DNA of 53,715 nt from Aldersonia kunmingensis (GTDB lineage: Bacteria; Actinomycetota; Actinomycetes; Mycobacteriales; Mycobacteriaceae). A model generated the notes under the pieces. The model saw nothing but the letters and a program-made list of their open reading frames with translations, was not told the origin of the DNA and did not search any database. Position numbers and translations under genes: made by a program. Positions within the stretch are counted from its first letter, which is position 1. Each line of letters begins with the position of its first letter. Location: assembly GCF_001646865.1 (NCBI RefSeq), contig NZ_LRRB01000028.1:1-53715 (forward strand), written 5' to 3'. This document shows, one piece after another, positions 10,521-19,293 of the stretch.

Positions 10521-11401
10521 GCGGCGCTCCCGCCGGCCCGGCGCTCGTCGCAGCGATATCACTCGACGCGGACCGCCTTTTCGCAGCCGAGCCCGAGGTC
10601 CGCACCGACGCGTACGACTCGGTGCACAAGATGCGCGTGGCGACGCGGCGGCTGCGCAGTGTGCTGCGCTCCTACCGCCGGGTCTTCGATCGAGACGAGA
10701 CCGATGCGATCCGCACCGAACTCCGCTGGCTGGGCGAAGTGCTCGGCGTCGCACGGGATGCCGAGGTGCGGGCAGCGCGGTTCGTCAAACTGCTCGATGA
10801 GCAACCGGCGGGGTTGATTGCGGATCCGCTCCGCACCCGGCTTGTGACCGCGGAGCGCGAGCGATACGACCGAGCGCTCGGCGATATCCACGCCGCGCTC
10901 GACGGGGAACGCTACGGCGCATTGCGGGCGGCGCTCGCGCGGCTGCTCGCGACGCCACCCTCCGGCCCGGCGGCGGATGACCCGGACACGGAGGTCTGCG
11001 TCGTGGCGCTCAGCGCGGCCTACCGGCGGGTGCGTGAGCATGTCCGGACCGAGTTCGCCGCGGCCCCGGATGCCCGTATCGAAGCGCTGCACGACGTCCG
11101 CAAATCAGCCAAGCGGCTGCGCTACGCGGCCGAGGCTGCCGGCCCGACGCTCGGCGAATCAGCCGAAGTGGTGGCCGCCGAGGCAAAGGCGCTGCAGACC
11201 GTGCTCGGAGACCACCGCGACGCGATCGAATCGCAGCTCGCCATACTCGCCGCGGCGGACGCTGCTGGAGCGGCGCACGAGGACCGATTCGGCTATGGCC
11301 TGCTGTACATGGCCGAGGAACAAGCCGCCCGGACGGCACTCGCGGGGTATCAGCCGGCAATCGAGCGACTCTCGGTCGCCTGCGGAGCACTCGGCGCGTA
11401 G
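10517..11401 (+). CDS. CHAD-domain protein without a CYTH domain
   Basis: CHAD domains are alpha-helical, histidine-rich folds that bind inorganic polyphosphate. Residues from about 15 onward contain the two CHAD repeats, each with a basic-histidine helix: HKMRVATRRLRSVLRSYR near residue 35 and HDVRKSAKRLRYAAE near residue 194. GTG 10517 overlaps the pip stop; a longer frame upstream merely shadows pip. In M. tuberculosis the protein at this locus (Rv2226) has an N-terminal CYTH triphosphatase domain; here the protein begins almost directly at CHAD, so the CYTH half is missing or encoded elsewhere. Convergent with the next gene. Confidence 0.85.
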   Translation: MSGAPAGPALVAAISLDADRLFAAEPEVRTDAYDSVHKMRVATRRLRSVLRSYRRVFDRDETDAIRTELRWLGEVLGVARDAEVRAARFVKLLDEQPAGLIADPLRTRLVTAERERYDRALGDIHAALDGERYGALRAALARLLATPPSGPAADDPDTEVCVVALSAAYRRVREHVRTEFAAAPDARIEALHDVRKSAKRLRYAAEAAGPTLGESAEVVAAEAKALQTVLGDHRDAIESQLAILAAADAAGAAHEDRFGYGLLYMAEEQAARTALAGYQPAIERLSVACGALGA

Positions 11402-11487
11402 CGGCCGAGTCCACCGCACCAGTCGACAAAAGACCGCGACGACCATGCGAATCTCAATCCGCATGGCCGCCGCGGCCGGGTGCTCGA

Positions 11488-11521
11488 ACTGTGATCGGAG
11501 GACAGGGGCACCGATCACAGT
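11488..11521. terminator. Inverted repeat between convergent genes
   Basis: Perfect 11-bp arms ACTGTGATCGG and CCGATCACAGT separated by 12 bases lie between the CHAD gene and the convergent secreted-protein gene. The position suits a bidirectional terminator. There is no strong T tail on either strand. Confidence 0.5.
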
Positions 11522-11528
11522 GGTGAGG

Positions 11529-11870
11529 TCAATCCTTGTAGGCGACCATCGTTCCGTTCAGGGTGTCCAGGGGACCGAACACGGTAAAGCTGACGCGGCC
11601 CTGCGGGAACTCGGCCGCGACCGACGCGACCGATCCGAGGGTCTGGCCGAACGACGCTGCCGACGGATGCGGCAGGCCTGCGGCCGCACGACCGATGTTG
11701 TTCTGGCTGACCCAGACCGTCTCGTCGTGCGTCAGATCGACCTGGTACCCCCCGGGCACCGGCGTGACTCCCAGCGCGGATGCCGGGGCGGCAGCCATAA
11801 CTACTCCTGCGGCGGCGGCGCCAAACACAACAGCACCGGCCGCCAACGAACGAAAAAATCCTGCACGCAT
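11529..11870 (-). CDS. Small secreted protein of unknown function
   Basis: A 113-residue protein with a Sec-type signal peptide: basic MRAGFFR, a long Ala/Val/Gly core, and a probable cleavage site after APASA near residue 34. The mature part of about 80 residues has no cysteines and reads as a compact exported domain (GGYQVDLTHDETVWVSQ, FPQGRVSFTVFG). ATG 11870 is preceded by AGGGG at about nine bases. I cannot name a family; small proteins of this build are common in Nocardia and Rhodococcus. Upstream reading to 11954 gives no signal peptide and is rejected. Confidence 0.75.
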   Translation of the reverse strand: MRAGFFRSLAAGAVVFGAAAAGVVMAAAPASALGVTPVPGGYQVDLTHDETVWVSQNNIGRAAAGLPHPSAASFGQTLGSVASVAAEFPQGRVSFTVFGPLDTLNGTMVAYKD

Positions 11871-12006
11871 CAGTGAACACCCCTGGGTCGAGTCGAGAAA
11901 GCTGCCGAACGGCAGTGTCGAGATAGTATGGCGCTGGTCACTGTACATGCGCATCGCCCCCGGTCACAGCGGCAGCGCAGTCATATATCACGTTGGACGC
12001 GCCACG

Positions 12007-12022
12007 ATGGACATTTGTCCAT
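12007..12022. promoter_or_regulatory. Palindrome in divergent intergenic region
   Basis: ATGGACATTTGTCCAT is a perfect 7+2+7 inverted repeat in the 240-base region between the secreted-protein gene (minus) and the 30-residue peptide gene (plus). A second pair, GTTAC and GTAAC, follows about 10 bases later. The placement suits an operator; no regulator can be named. Confidence 0.35.
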
Positions 12023-12110
12023 ATCCTGTTACGCTTCCCCGGTCGGAATGTAACGGTGACCGCCGTTAGACTCGACCGGCACAGCGTCACTGCAGAATGG
12101 AGCCTCAGCG

Positions 12111-12203
12111 ATGTCGACCCTTATTTTCGACCAGCTTCTGCCCTACCTGGGGGTGGATCAAGCCACCTATTGGGCGCAGATGCTCGTCATTGGGCCGCTG
12201 TAA
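12111..12203 (+). CDS. 30-residue small protein with its own terminator
   Basis: A short open frame starts at ATG 12111 with GGAG about nine bases upstream (AATGGAGCCTCAGCG) and encodes MSTLIFDQLLPYLGVDQAT plus YWAQMLVIGPL. It is moderately hydrophobic and aromatic, with only two acidic residues and no lysine. Its stop is 15 bases before a 15-bp perfect terminator stem. A ribosome binding site, a compact frame and an immediate terminator together suggest a real monocistronic small-protein gene. The function is unknown; membrane association is possible. An overlapping longer frame at 12097-12384 runs through the terminator and is rejected. Confidence 0.55.
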   Translation: MSTLIFDQLLPYLGVDQATYWAQMLVIGPL

Positions 12204-12218
12204 TCCCCCTGAGTTTCG

Positions 12219-12253
12219 AAAGAGCCCCCGCCGTATCACGGCGGGGGCTCTTT
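12219..12253 (+). terminator. Strong intrinsic terminator
   Basis: Perfect 15-bp stem AAAGAGCCCCCGCCG / CGGCGGGGGCTCTTT with loop TATCA and a short T run. The A and T runs on both flanks would allow function in either direction. It directly follows the 30-residue peptide gene. Confidence 0.88.
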
Positions 12254-12310
12254 CGTATGCGCACAACCGAATTCGCCGCGCCCACTCTGGTACCCCCGTA
12301 CGATCGCGCC

Positions 12311-12727
12311 ATGCGTATCGCAGCGGCCGCGTTCGCGGCATCAGCCACCGCACTCGTTCTCTTCGTCTCGGGCTGTTCCGATGACGAACCCACTGCCCAG
12401 GAGGCTGCCGCATCCTCGGCAGAGGCGGCCATTTCCTCCGCCCAGTCCACCGCCCAGTCACTTCAGGACAAAGCCGGCGAGATGTGGGACGACGCCAAGG
12501 TGAGCGGCTTCGTCACCGTTTATCGGGCCACCTACTCAACTCTCGCCGAAGGCAAATCTGACGAGGAGATCAAGGCGATCCTCGTGGATACCTGTGGGGA
12601 CATCTCCGACGGCAAGAGCGAGGCCGAGGTCAAGGAAGAGATCAGCAAGCGCGCGGAGAACAACGGCGACAAGCCGAGCGACATGCAGGTCAACACGATG
12701 TACATCGCGATCAAGCCGCTCTGCTGA
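12311..12727 (+). CDS. Small lipoprotein, helical, unknown function
   Basis: A 138-residue predicted lipoprotein with a hydrophobic signal and lipobox (LFVSGC, cysteine near residue 22). An Ala/Ser-rich helical segment follows (SSAEAAISSAQSTAQSLQDK), then a charged domain with two cysteines (VDTCGDIS and the C-terminal IKPLC), which could pair. I recognise no catalytic motif. ATG 12311 lies in the frame that carries the signal sequence; the upstream extension to 11993 crosses the terminator and is not credible. It converges on rnpB. Confidence 0.72.
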   Translation: MRIAAAAFAASATALVLFVSGCSDDEPTAQEAAASSAEAAISSAQSTAQSLQDKAGEMWDDAKVSGFVTVYRATYSTLAEGKSDEEIKAILVDTCGDISDGKSEAEVKEEISKRAENNGDKPSDMQVNTMYIAIKPLC

Positions 12728-12734
12728 GCATTAG

Positions 12735-13164
<430 letters not shown>

Positions 13165-13204
13165 TCGGACAGGCTACACGGATGCGCCGGGATAACCTGA
13201 AACC

Positions 13205-13729
13205 ATGACCCGGTTCGTTGCCTTTCTGCGCGGCGTCAACGTCGGCGGCATCAACATCAAGATGGCGGATCTGCGAAACGTCTTCGCGCAGCTTGGATTC
13301 GACGACGCCCACACCGTCTTGGCTTCGGGCAACGTGGTGTTCTCCTCCGACCGCACCGATCGCACGAAGCTGAAGGCGGAAATCGAGGCGGCGCTGAACA
13401 AGCAGTTCGGCTACGAAGCCTGGATCGTGTTGCTCGACCTGGATACCGTGGCCGCGATCATCGAGGCCTACCCGTTCGACGAGAAGGACGGCTGGCAGCC
13501 GTATGTGCTGATGTCGTCGGACCCCGCGGCGCTCGACGAACTTGCCGAGCTGCGAGACGATCTCGACGCCACGCTCGAACAAATCGAGCTCGGTGACGGC
13601 GTCCTGTATTGGGAGGTGGAACGCGGCCAGACGTTGAAGAGCCCGTTCGGCAAGGCCACCGGCCGCAAGAAGTACAAGTCCGCTACGACCAACCGAAACC
13701 TGCGCACGCTGCGCAAGGTGCTCGACTGA
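13205..13729 (+). CDS. DUF1697 family protein
   Basis: A 174-residue member of the DUF1697 family of uncharacterised cytosolic proteins. Its N-terminus shows the family signature (FVAFLRGVNVGGINIKMADL, then LASGNVVF near residue 40), and the C-terminus has the conserved basic segment near TGRKKYKSATTNRN with ATTNRNLRT. The start at ATG 13205 directly begins the conserved domain. The stop codon is the first bases of a 25-bp tandem palindromic repeat. It is convergent with the RNase H/phosphatase gene. No pathway can be assigned. Confidence 0.88.
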   Translation: MTRFVAFLRGVNVGGINIKMADLRNVFAQLGFDDAHTVLASGNVVFSSDRTDRTKLKAEIEAALNKQFGYEAWIVLLDLDTVAAIIEAYPFDEKDGWQPYVLMSSDPAALDELAELRDDLDATLEQIELGDGVLYWEVERGQTLKSPFGKATGRKKYKSATTNRNLRTLRKVLD

Positions 13730-13802
13730 CGGCTCAGCCGTCGAGCACCACTGACGGCTCAGCCGTCTGGCACCACTGGCGGCTCAGCCGTCGAGGTGCC
13801 CG
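13728..13802. repeat. Three tandem 25-bp palindromic repeats between convergent genes
   Basis: Three copies at 13728, 13753 and 13778 with a period of exactly 25 bases. The core GACGGCTCAGCCGTC (copy 3 reads GCGGCTCAGCCGTC) is a 7+1+7 palindrome, followed by a GGCACCACT-like spacer. Copy 1 overlaps the end of the DUF1697 gene and copy 3 contains the stop codon of the RNase H gene. Likely acts as stacked transcription stops for both strands, or simply as an amplified stem-loop. Confidence 0.85.
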
Positions 13803-14962
13803 GTTCCGTTGGCCAACCGCACCGAAGCGCCACCGTCCGGGTAGAACTCGGCGATCGACAGCGACGCGAGGTCCAGGTGCAGCCGGTACAGCAGTTCCGG
13901 ACCTACACCGAGCGCCATTTGCAGCAGCGTCTTGATCGGCGTCACGTGCGTGACCACCAGAACATTGGCGGCCGGGTAGCGCGCGACCAGATCATCACGC
14001 ACGGCCTCGATCCGCTCGCGGACCTCGTCGAAACTCTCACCGCCGGGTGGTGGCACGGACGTGTCACCCAGCCAGCGACCGTGCAACTCCGGGTCGCGGA
14101 CCGATGCCTCGGAGAAGGTGAGGCCCTCCCAATCACCGAAGTCGGTTTCGATCAGGCCCTCATGGATCTCGACCTCGAGCCCGAGCGCGCGAGCGGCCGC
14201 CTCGGCTGTCTCACGGGCCCGGCCGAGCGGCGAGCACACCACGGCCGCGATACCGCCCTTCTCGGCAACCCAGCGGGCCGCGCACTGCGCCTGATCCCGG
14301 CCGAGTTCGGTCAGCGGAGGGTTGCCCCGGCCGGAATACCGCCGCTGCACGGACAATTCGGTCTGTCCGTGCCGCAGCAGTAGCAGCCGGGTCGGGCGGC
14401 CGATGGCACCGGTCCAGCCGGGCGCGGCAGCTTCCTTTTCGGTCGCCGGCGCGCCCGCGGCATCATCCGGCTCCGGAATTGGTGCCGTGACAGCGGTTTC
14501 GAGCGCCGGGGCTTCGGCAAACTCGGCAAGATCCACGCGCTCGACCGTCTCGTCGCGGGCATCCATCGCCTCGTTCGCGAGCTTGTCCGCGCGCTTGTTG
14601 CGCAGCCGCGGCATCCACTCGAATGTCACATCGTCGAACCGCGCCACAAGTTCACGGGCCCGCGCGGCGAGCGGAATCATGTCCGGGTGCTTGACCTTCC
14701 AGCGGCCGCACATCTGCTCGACGACAAGCTTGGAGTCCATCCGCACCGCGACCCGCCGCGCGCCGAGTTCGTCCGCCGCTTCGAGTCCGGCGATCAGTCC
14801 GCGGTATTCGGCAACGTTGTTGGTCGCGATGCCGAGGTAGCCGCGCCGGCCCGCGAGCACCGTGTCGCCGTCGGCATCGAGTACGACCGAGCCGTAACCG
14901 GCAACCCCGGGGTTGCCGCGCGAACCGCCGTCCGCTTCGACGACGACCCGCTCCTGGGTCAC
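13784..14962 (-). CDS. Bifunctional RNase HI / acid phosphatase (CobC-like)
   Basis: Fusion enzyme matching M. tuberculosis Rv2228c: the N-terminal RNase H degrades RNA in RNA-DNA hybrids, and the C-terminal histidine phosphatase acts as an acid phosphatase with alpha-ribazole phosphatase activity. RNase H acidic residues appear in EADGGSRGNPG, AEYRGLIAGLEAA, RMDSKLVVEQM and NKRADKLANEAM. The phosphatase starts near residue 195 with LLLLRHGQTELS and has the second histidine in VVTHVTPIK. An Ala/Pro/Glu-rich linker joins them. GTG 14962 overlaps the upstream stop as GTGA, which decides the start. This is the last gene of the cobC-NIF3-zinc-ribbon operon. Confidence 0.93.
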   Translation of the reverse strand: MTQERVVVEADGGSRGNPGVAGYGSVVLDADGDTVLAGRRGYLGIATNNVAEYRGLIAGLEAADELGARRVAVRMDSKLVVEQMCGRWKVKHPDMIPLAARARELVARFDDVTFEWMPRLRNKRADKLANEAMDARDETVERVDLAEFAEAPALETAVTAPIPEPDDAAGAPATEKEAAAPGWTGAIGRPTRLLLLRHGQTELSVQRRYSGRGNPPLTELGRDQAQCAARWVAEKGGIAAVVCSPLGRARETAEAAARALGLEVEIHEGLIETDFGDWEGLTFSEASVRDPELHGRWLGDTSVPPPGGESFDEVRERIEAVRDDLVARYPAANVLVVTHVTPIKTLLQMALGVGPELLYRLHLDLASLSIAEFYPDGGASVRLANGTGHLDG

Positions 14963-15696
14963 AGCCCCGATTCCTTGGTACGTACCAGGATTGCGCCGCA
15001 TTCGGGGCAGCGCACCACTGCGTCGGCCGGGGTGTTGGCGATCCGCGCGATCTCGCCGCGATCGAGTTCGATTCGGCAGGCGCCGCAGCGGCGGGCCTGC
15101 AGCAGCGCGGCACCCACACCGTGCTTGCCGTGCTCGCGCTCGTACAGCGCCAGCAGCTCACCGGGCAGGGCACCGCCGAGGGACTCGCGGTCGTTCACGC
15201 AACGGTTCTGTGCGACATCGAGATCCGCGACCGACTCATCGCGGCGGCGCTCCGCCTCGATCAGCTCTTCCTCGACTCGGCTCAGGTTCGCACCGGCGTG
15301 CTGATGATCGGCTTCACTCGCCTCGCGCCGTTCCATCACCTCGAGCAGCTCGTCTTCGAGGATGCCCTGTCGTCGCTCCAGGCTGCCGAGTTCGTGCTGC
15401 AGTTCCGCGAGCTGCTTCGCGCCGACCGAGCCGCTCTCCATCATGGTGCGATCGCGCTCCGCGCGCTGCCGCACCGCGTCCACCTCGCCCTCGAGCTTGC
15501 GGATGTCGCGGTCCAGATCATCGAGCACGATCTCCACGGCTACTGCGGCGTCCTTGCGCGACGTCCGCTCACCTTCGAGCCGATCCACCTCTTGCTGCTC
15601 GGGCAGGTTCTTGCGCCGGTACGCGATTCGCGCCATCTCGGTATCGACCGCCGCGAGGTCGAGCAGCTTGGCCTGGATCTGGGGTTCGACGTTCAA
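14959..15696 (-). CDS. Coiled-coil protein with C4 zinc ribbon
   Basis: Homologue of mycobacterial Rv2229c. Residues of about 15-170 form a long charged coiled coil (KLLDLAAVDTEMARIAYRR, RLEGERTSRKDAAVAVEI). The C-terminus is a zinc ribbon with two CxxC pairs, RRCGACRIEL and VRCPECGAIL. Start: TTG 15696, with AGGAG nine bases upstream, precedes the conserved NVEPQIQAKLLDL; the longer frame to 15915 would run into the NIF3 gene. The stop overlaps the GTG of the RNase H gene. Function is unknown; its constant company with RNase H and NIF3 proteins suggests a shared nucleic-acid or metal-related role. Confidence 0.88.
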   Translation of the reverse strand: MNVEPQIQAKLLDLAAVDTEMARIAYRRKNLPEQQEVDRLEGERTSRKDAAVAVEIVLDDLDRDIRKLEGEVDAVRQRAERDRTMMESGSVGAKQLAELQHELGSLERRQGILEDELLEVMERREASEADHQHAGANLSRVEEELIEAERRRDESVADLDVAQNRCVNDRESLGGALPGELLALYEREHGKHGVGAALLQARRCGACRIELDRGEIARIANTPADAVVRCPECGAILVRTKESGL

Positions 15697-15815
15697 ATGA
15701 CACGGCTCCTGCGGTTCGCGGCTGTGAAGTTGGGCTGGGCTGAAATTGTTGAAAGCCCGGCAGTCGGTTGTCGCCACCGGGTCATGGTGTGAGCAACCAC
15801 CGTACTCCGCGGCGC

Positions 15816-16937
15816 TCAGCAGCCGCCGAGCGTCCATGGATCGGTACGGATCGTCGATATCCGCACCTCGACGTCGTCGAGCGCACACTCGATCACCCCG
15901 GCGGCCTGCGTGCACCAGGGAAACTCACTTGCCCAGTGCGCGACATCGATCAACGCGGGCCCGCCGCGGCGCAGGTGCTCATCGGCCGGGTGATGGCGCA
16001 GGTCCGCGGTGACGTACGCGTCGACGCTGAGCCGGGCGACCGAGTCGAGCAGGGAATCACCCGCGCCGCCGCACACTGCGACCACCTGCACCTGTGCATC
16101 GGGGTCACCGGCCGCCCGCACGCCCCACGACGTGGCAGGCAGCCCTGCCCGCACCCGCGCGGTGAACTCGCGCAGCGACTCGGGCCGCTCCAGCCTGCCG
16201 ACCCGGCCCAGCCCGGTACGACCCGGGATATCGGCGAGTTCGAACACGTCGAAGGCGGGTTCCTCGTAGGGATGCGCCTCACGCAATGCGGCGAGCACGG
16301 CGGATCGCCGTCGCCGGTCGGCGACCATCTCGACCCGGTCCTCGACAACGGATTCGACCTCGCCGACCGCTCCTATCGCCGGGTTCGCGCCGGGCAGCGG
16401 CCGGAACTGCCCGGTCCCACTCACCCGCCAGCTGCACTCGCGGTAATCCCCGATCAGCCCGGCACCTGCGTCGAACATCGCGGCCTGAACCGTCGACGTG
16501 TTGGCCTCGGGCACCATGACAACCCACTTGTCGAGCGATTCCACGGGTGCCGGTTCGAGTGGTTTCGTATCGATCAGGCCGAGCACGTCGGCCAGCGCGT
16601 CCGAGACCCCGGGGTCGGCCGAGTCGGCGTTGGTGTGCGCGGTGAACAGCGCGCATCCGGCGCGGATCAGCCGGTGGATCTGTGCGCCCTTGGCGGTGTG
16701 CGCGCCTACGGTGTCGACACCGCGCAGCAGCAGCGGGTGATGCACCACGAGCGCCTCGGCACCCCAGGCGATGGCCTCGTCGACCACGGCGTCGGTAGCG
16801 TCCACCGCGAGAAGTACCCGGCTCACTGCCTCGGCGGGGTCACCGCACACCAGGCCAACCGAGTCCCAGCTTTCCGCGAGCGCGGGCGGATAGGCCGCAT
16901 CCATCGCTGCGATCAGGTCGGCGAGTGTCGCGCTCAT
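15816..16937 (-). CDS. NIF3/YqfO family dinuclear metal-binding protein
   Basis: Homologue of Rv2230c and YqfO: a NIF3 core split by an inserted PII-like domain. The 373 residues include the metal ligands in [22 protein letters not shown] near residue 63, [20 protein letters not shown] near residue 98, and the C-terminal [13 protein letters not shown]-like and DVAHWASE segments. The middle part, about residues 130-235, fits the inserted domain. ATG 16937 overlaps the cobC stop as ATGA, so this start is chosen over GTG 16943. It shares an operon with cobC upstream. The biochemical role of the family is unsettled; GTP cyclohydrolase-like activity has been proposed. Confidence 0.92.
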   Translation of the reverse strand: MSATLADLIAAMDAAYPPALAESWDSVGLVCGDPAEAVSRVLLAVDATDAVVDEAIAWGAEALVVHHPLLLRGVDTVGAHTAKGAQIHRLIRAGCALFTAHTNADSADPGVSDALADVLGLIDTKPLEPAPVESLDKWVVMVPEANTSTVQAAMFDAGAGLIGDYRECSWRVSGTGQFRPLPGANPAIGAVGEVESVVEDRVEMVADRRRRSAVLAALREAHPYEEPAFDVFELADIPGRTGLGRVGRLERPESLREFTARVRAGLPATSWGVRAAGDPDAQVQVVAVCGGAGDSLLDSVARLSVDAYVTADLRHHPADEHLRRGGPALIDVAHWASEFPWCTQAAGVIECALDDVEVRISTIRTDPWTLGGC

Positions 16938-17992
16938 CGACACACCTGCCGTAGCGCGTCCACGAGCCGGACCACGTCGTCGCGCGTGCGCACTGCCACG
17001 CGCAGATGATCGGTACTCAGCCCCGGGAACGTGTCACCTCGACGCACCGCGATTCCTCTCTCCCGCAACCGCTTTCGAACGAGCTCGCCGTCGCGTACCT
17101 CCAACAGCAGAAAGGGGCCGAAGGCAGGTAGCGCGATCCGGACGGGCGCTTCGGCGAGGAGACCTGCCATGACGACCCGCTCGGCCGCAATCGCGCGAGC
17201 CTGTGCGTGCGACTGGGCCACCGCGTCCGGCTCGCTGCACGCGGCAATCGCCTCCACCTGCAAACTCGACAGCGGCCAGTGCGCCCGGCCCTGCTTCAGC
17301 CGCTCGAGCACCTCAGGCCCGCCGAGCGCGTACCCGCAGCGCAATCCGGCCAGCGCCCAGGTCTTGGTGAGGCTGCGCAGCACGAGTACGTCGGGCAGCG
17401 ACAGGTCGGCGACGGACTGCGGCTCGGCCACCCCGGTGACCTCGTCCACCGTCGCGTCCGCGAATGCCTCGTCGACCACCACGAGCCGCCCCTGGCGGCG
17501 CAGCGCGAGAACGTGCTCGGCGGGATGCAGCACCGATGTCGGGTTGGTCGGGTTGCCCAGCACCACCATGTCGGCCGCATCGGGAACCAGCGCGGGATCG
17601 AGCCGGTACGGCGCGTCGAGGATCACCCTCTGTACGTCGACGCCGGCCTCGCGCAGCGCGAGTTCCGGCTCGGTGAACGACGGGTGCACGAGCGCCGCGA
17701 GCCGGGGCTGCAGGCGCGGCAGCAGGGAGAACCCTTCCGCCCCACCGGCAAGGAGCAGAACCTCGTCGGGGTCACGGCCGTGGCGCGCTGCAACGACGCG
17801 GCGTGCGGCGAGATCCTCGGCCTCACTCGGGTACCTGCCCAGACCGGCGAGCTTCGCCGCGAGCCGTTCCCGCAGCCAGGCGGGTGGGCCTTCGCCGCGC
17901 ACGTTCACCGCGAAGTCGAGCATTCCCGGCGCCACCTCGACGTCTCCGTGGTGGCGCAGCAGGTCGCGCTCGGTCTCGTGCACGGATCTCAC
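16934..17992 (-). CDS. cobC: Pyridoxal-phosphate decarboxylase/aminotransferase of cobalamin synthesis
   Basis: Fold-type I PLP enzyme of the HisC/CobD(Salmonella) group, at the position of Rv2231c. Probable role: L-threonine-O-3-phosphate decarboxylation, giving aminopropanol phosphate for the cobalamin nucleotide loop. Visible features: [11 protein letters not shown] near residue 30, the cofactor-contacting GNPTNPT near residue 145, VVDEAFAD near 172, and the Schiff-base lysine in [18 protein letters not shown] near 205. The start is GTG 17992 (GTG 17983 is also possible). The gene heads a four-gene minus-strand operon and diverges from the HAD gene. A cobalamin role fits the nearby cobD. 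Confidence 0.85.
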   Translation of the reverse strand: MRSVHETERDLLRHHGDVEVAPGMLDFAVNVRGEGPPAWLRERLAAKLAGLGRYPSEAEDLAARRVVAARHGRDPDEVLLLAGGAEGFSLLPRLQPRLAALVHPSFTEPELALREAGVDVQRVILDAPYRLDPALVPDAADMVVLGNPTNPTSVLHPAEHVLALRRQGRLVVVDEAFADATVDEVTGVAEPQSVADLSLPDVLVLRSLTKTWALAGLRCGYALGGPEVLERLKQGRAHWPLSSLQVEAIAACSEPDAVAQSHAQARAIAAERVVMAGLLAEAPVRIALPAFGPFLLLEVRDGELVRKRLRERGIAVRRGDTFPGLSTDHLRVAVRTRDDVVRLVDALRQVCR

Positions 17993-18065
17993 CTTAGATC
18001 CGCGCGCTGGTGGAACCTGTCAGTCCGCCGGGGTTGTTCGGCACGCAAATCATCGACACGGGAGA

Positions 18066-18791
18066 ATGGCATACGTGCTTTCTCCTACCAACCCGCTGAC
18101 CACCGTGCCAGCGGCGCCGCTGAATCTGCCCGCGCCGGTCATGCTGTTCGACCTCGACGGCACGCTGACCGACTCGGCGGCGGGCATCATCGCGGGTTTT
18201 CGGCATGCGCTCGCGACAGTCGGTGCGCCCGAGCCCTCCGATGAGCTGATCGCCGAGGTGGTCGGCCCGCCGATGATCGACACCTTCGGCAAGCTCGGCT
18301 TCGATGCCGAGCGGAGCGAGCGGGCCATCGCCGCCTATTTCGACAGCTACGACGCAGGCGGCGGCTGGGCCAACAACGAGGTATTCGCTGGTATCGAACC
18401 GGTGCTGGCGAATCTGCACGCCCGCGGCATCCGCCTCGGGGTGGCGACCTCGAAGGCCGAGCGGTTCGCCGTCCGCATCCTCGACCACTTCGGGCTGTCG
18501 CAGTACTTCGAGTTCATCGGCGGCGCGTCCGACGATCTGAAGCGCCGCGCAAAGCCCGATGTCATCGAGCACTCGCTGCGCAGCCTCGGGATCACTCCGA
18601 TTGCCGCGGCCGATGGCGGGACGCCGGATGTCGCGATGGTCGGCGACCGCGACCACGATGTCCACGGCGCCGCGCAGTGGGGCATCCCCACGGTCTTCGT
18701 GCGGTGGGGCTACGGAACCGAGGACGAAAGCGCGGACGCGGCCTGGACGGTCGGGGATCCGACGGAACTCGCGGCGGTGCTCGGTGGCTGA
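18066..18791 (+). CDS. HAD-superfamily phosphatase, PtkA-like position
   Basis: Haloacid dehalogenase-type phosphohydrolase of about 241 residues. Motif I is MLFDLDGTLTDSAAG near residue 27, motif II sits in LGVATSKAE, motif III lysine in KRRAKPDVIEHSL, and motif IV in VGDRDHDVHGA. Next to the tyrosine phosphatase gene, M. tuberculosis has PtkA (Rv2232), a HAD-fold protein reported as a tyrosine kinase; by motif content alone this one reads as a phosphoglycolate phosphatase-like enzyme. GGAG lies one base before ATG 18066 but ten before GTG 18075, so GTG 18075 may be the true start. It overlaps ptpA by eight bases. Confidence 0.85.
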   Translation: MAYVLSPTNPLTTVPAAPLNLPAPVMLFDLDGTLTDSAAGIIAGFRHALATVGAPEPSDELIAEVVGPPMIDTFGKLGFDAERSERAIAAYFDSYDAGGGWANNEVFAGIEPVLANLHARGIRLGVATSKAERFAVRILDHFGLSQYFEFIGGASDDLKRRAKPDVIEHSLRSLGITPIAAADGGTPDVAMVGDRDHDVHGAAQWGIPTVFVRWGYGTEDESADAAWTVGDPTELAAVLGG

Positions 18792-19293
18792 CCTCGCCGC
18801 GCACGACTCGCTGCATGTGACATTCGTCTGCACCGGCAACATCTGCCGCTCCCCTATCGCCGACAAGGTTTTCGCCTACCGGATCGAAGAGGCCGGTCTC
18901 GCCGATCGCGTCCGGGTGACCAGTGCCGGCACCGGCGACTGGCATGTCGGCGAGGGCGCGGACAACCGTGCCCGCGCGGTGCTGCGCCGGCACGGCTACC
19001 CGATCGATCACCGTGCGGCGCAAGTGGGCCGCGACCATCTCGACGCCGACTTGGTCGTCGCGCTCGACACCGGACATCAGCGCGCCCTCGCCCGACTGGG
19101 CGTGCCGCTCGACCGCGTTCGGCTTTTGCGCAGCTTCGACCCCGACGCCGACGGCAACGATGTCGCCGACCCGTACTACGGCGCGGACGCCGAGTTCGAG
19201 GCGGTGCTCGCGCAGGTGGAGGCCGCAGTGCCGGGCCTGCTGGCGTGGGTGCGCGATCAGCTGACCGCTACCGTGGAACCGTGCGAAGGCTGA
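18784..19293 (+). CDS. ptpA: Low-molecular-weight protein tyrosine phosphatase
   Basis: Cytosolic or secreted LMW protein tyrosine phosphatase related to mycobacterial PtpA (Rv2234). The P-loop CTGNICRS (C-x5-R-S) is near residue 18, and the general acid lies in DVADPYYG near residue 126. The 169 residues are the usual size. GTG 18784 overlaps the end of the HAD gene, giving a coupled HAD-ptpA-surf1 operon. In pathogenic mycobacteria PtpA is secreted into host cells; no secretion signal is visible here and such a role cannot be inferred. Confidence 0.94.
   Translation: MADLAAHDSLHVTFVCTGNICRSPIADKVFAYRIEEAGLADRVRVTSAGTGDWHVGEGADNRARAVLRRHGYPIDHRAAQVGRDHLDADLVVALDTGHQRALARLGVPLDRVRLLRSFDPDADGNDVADPYYGADAEFEAVLAQVEAAVPGLLAWVRDQLTATVEPCEG

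Noticed and set aside
13728-13802. Tandem repeats considered as a CRISPR array
   Set aside because: The palindromic core is repeated with a near-constant 10-base spacer, only three times, and overlaps coding ends; there are no unique spacers and no cas genes.
17031-18065. N-terminal extension of the HAD phosphatase gene
   Set aside because: It is antisense to cobC and Ser/Arg-rich; the HAD domain begins near 18140 with a start and ribosome binding site close by.
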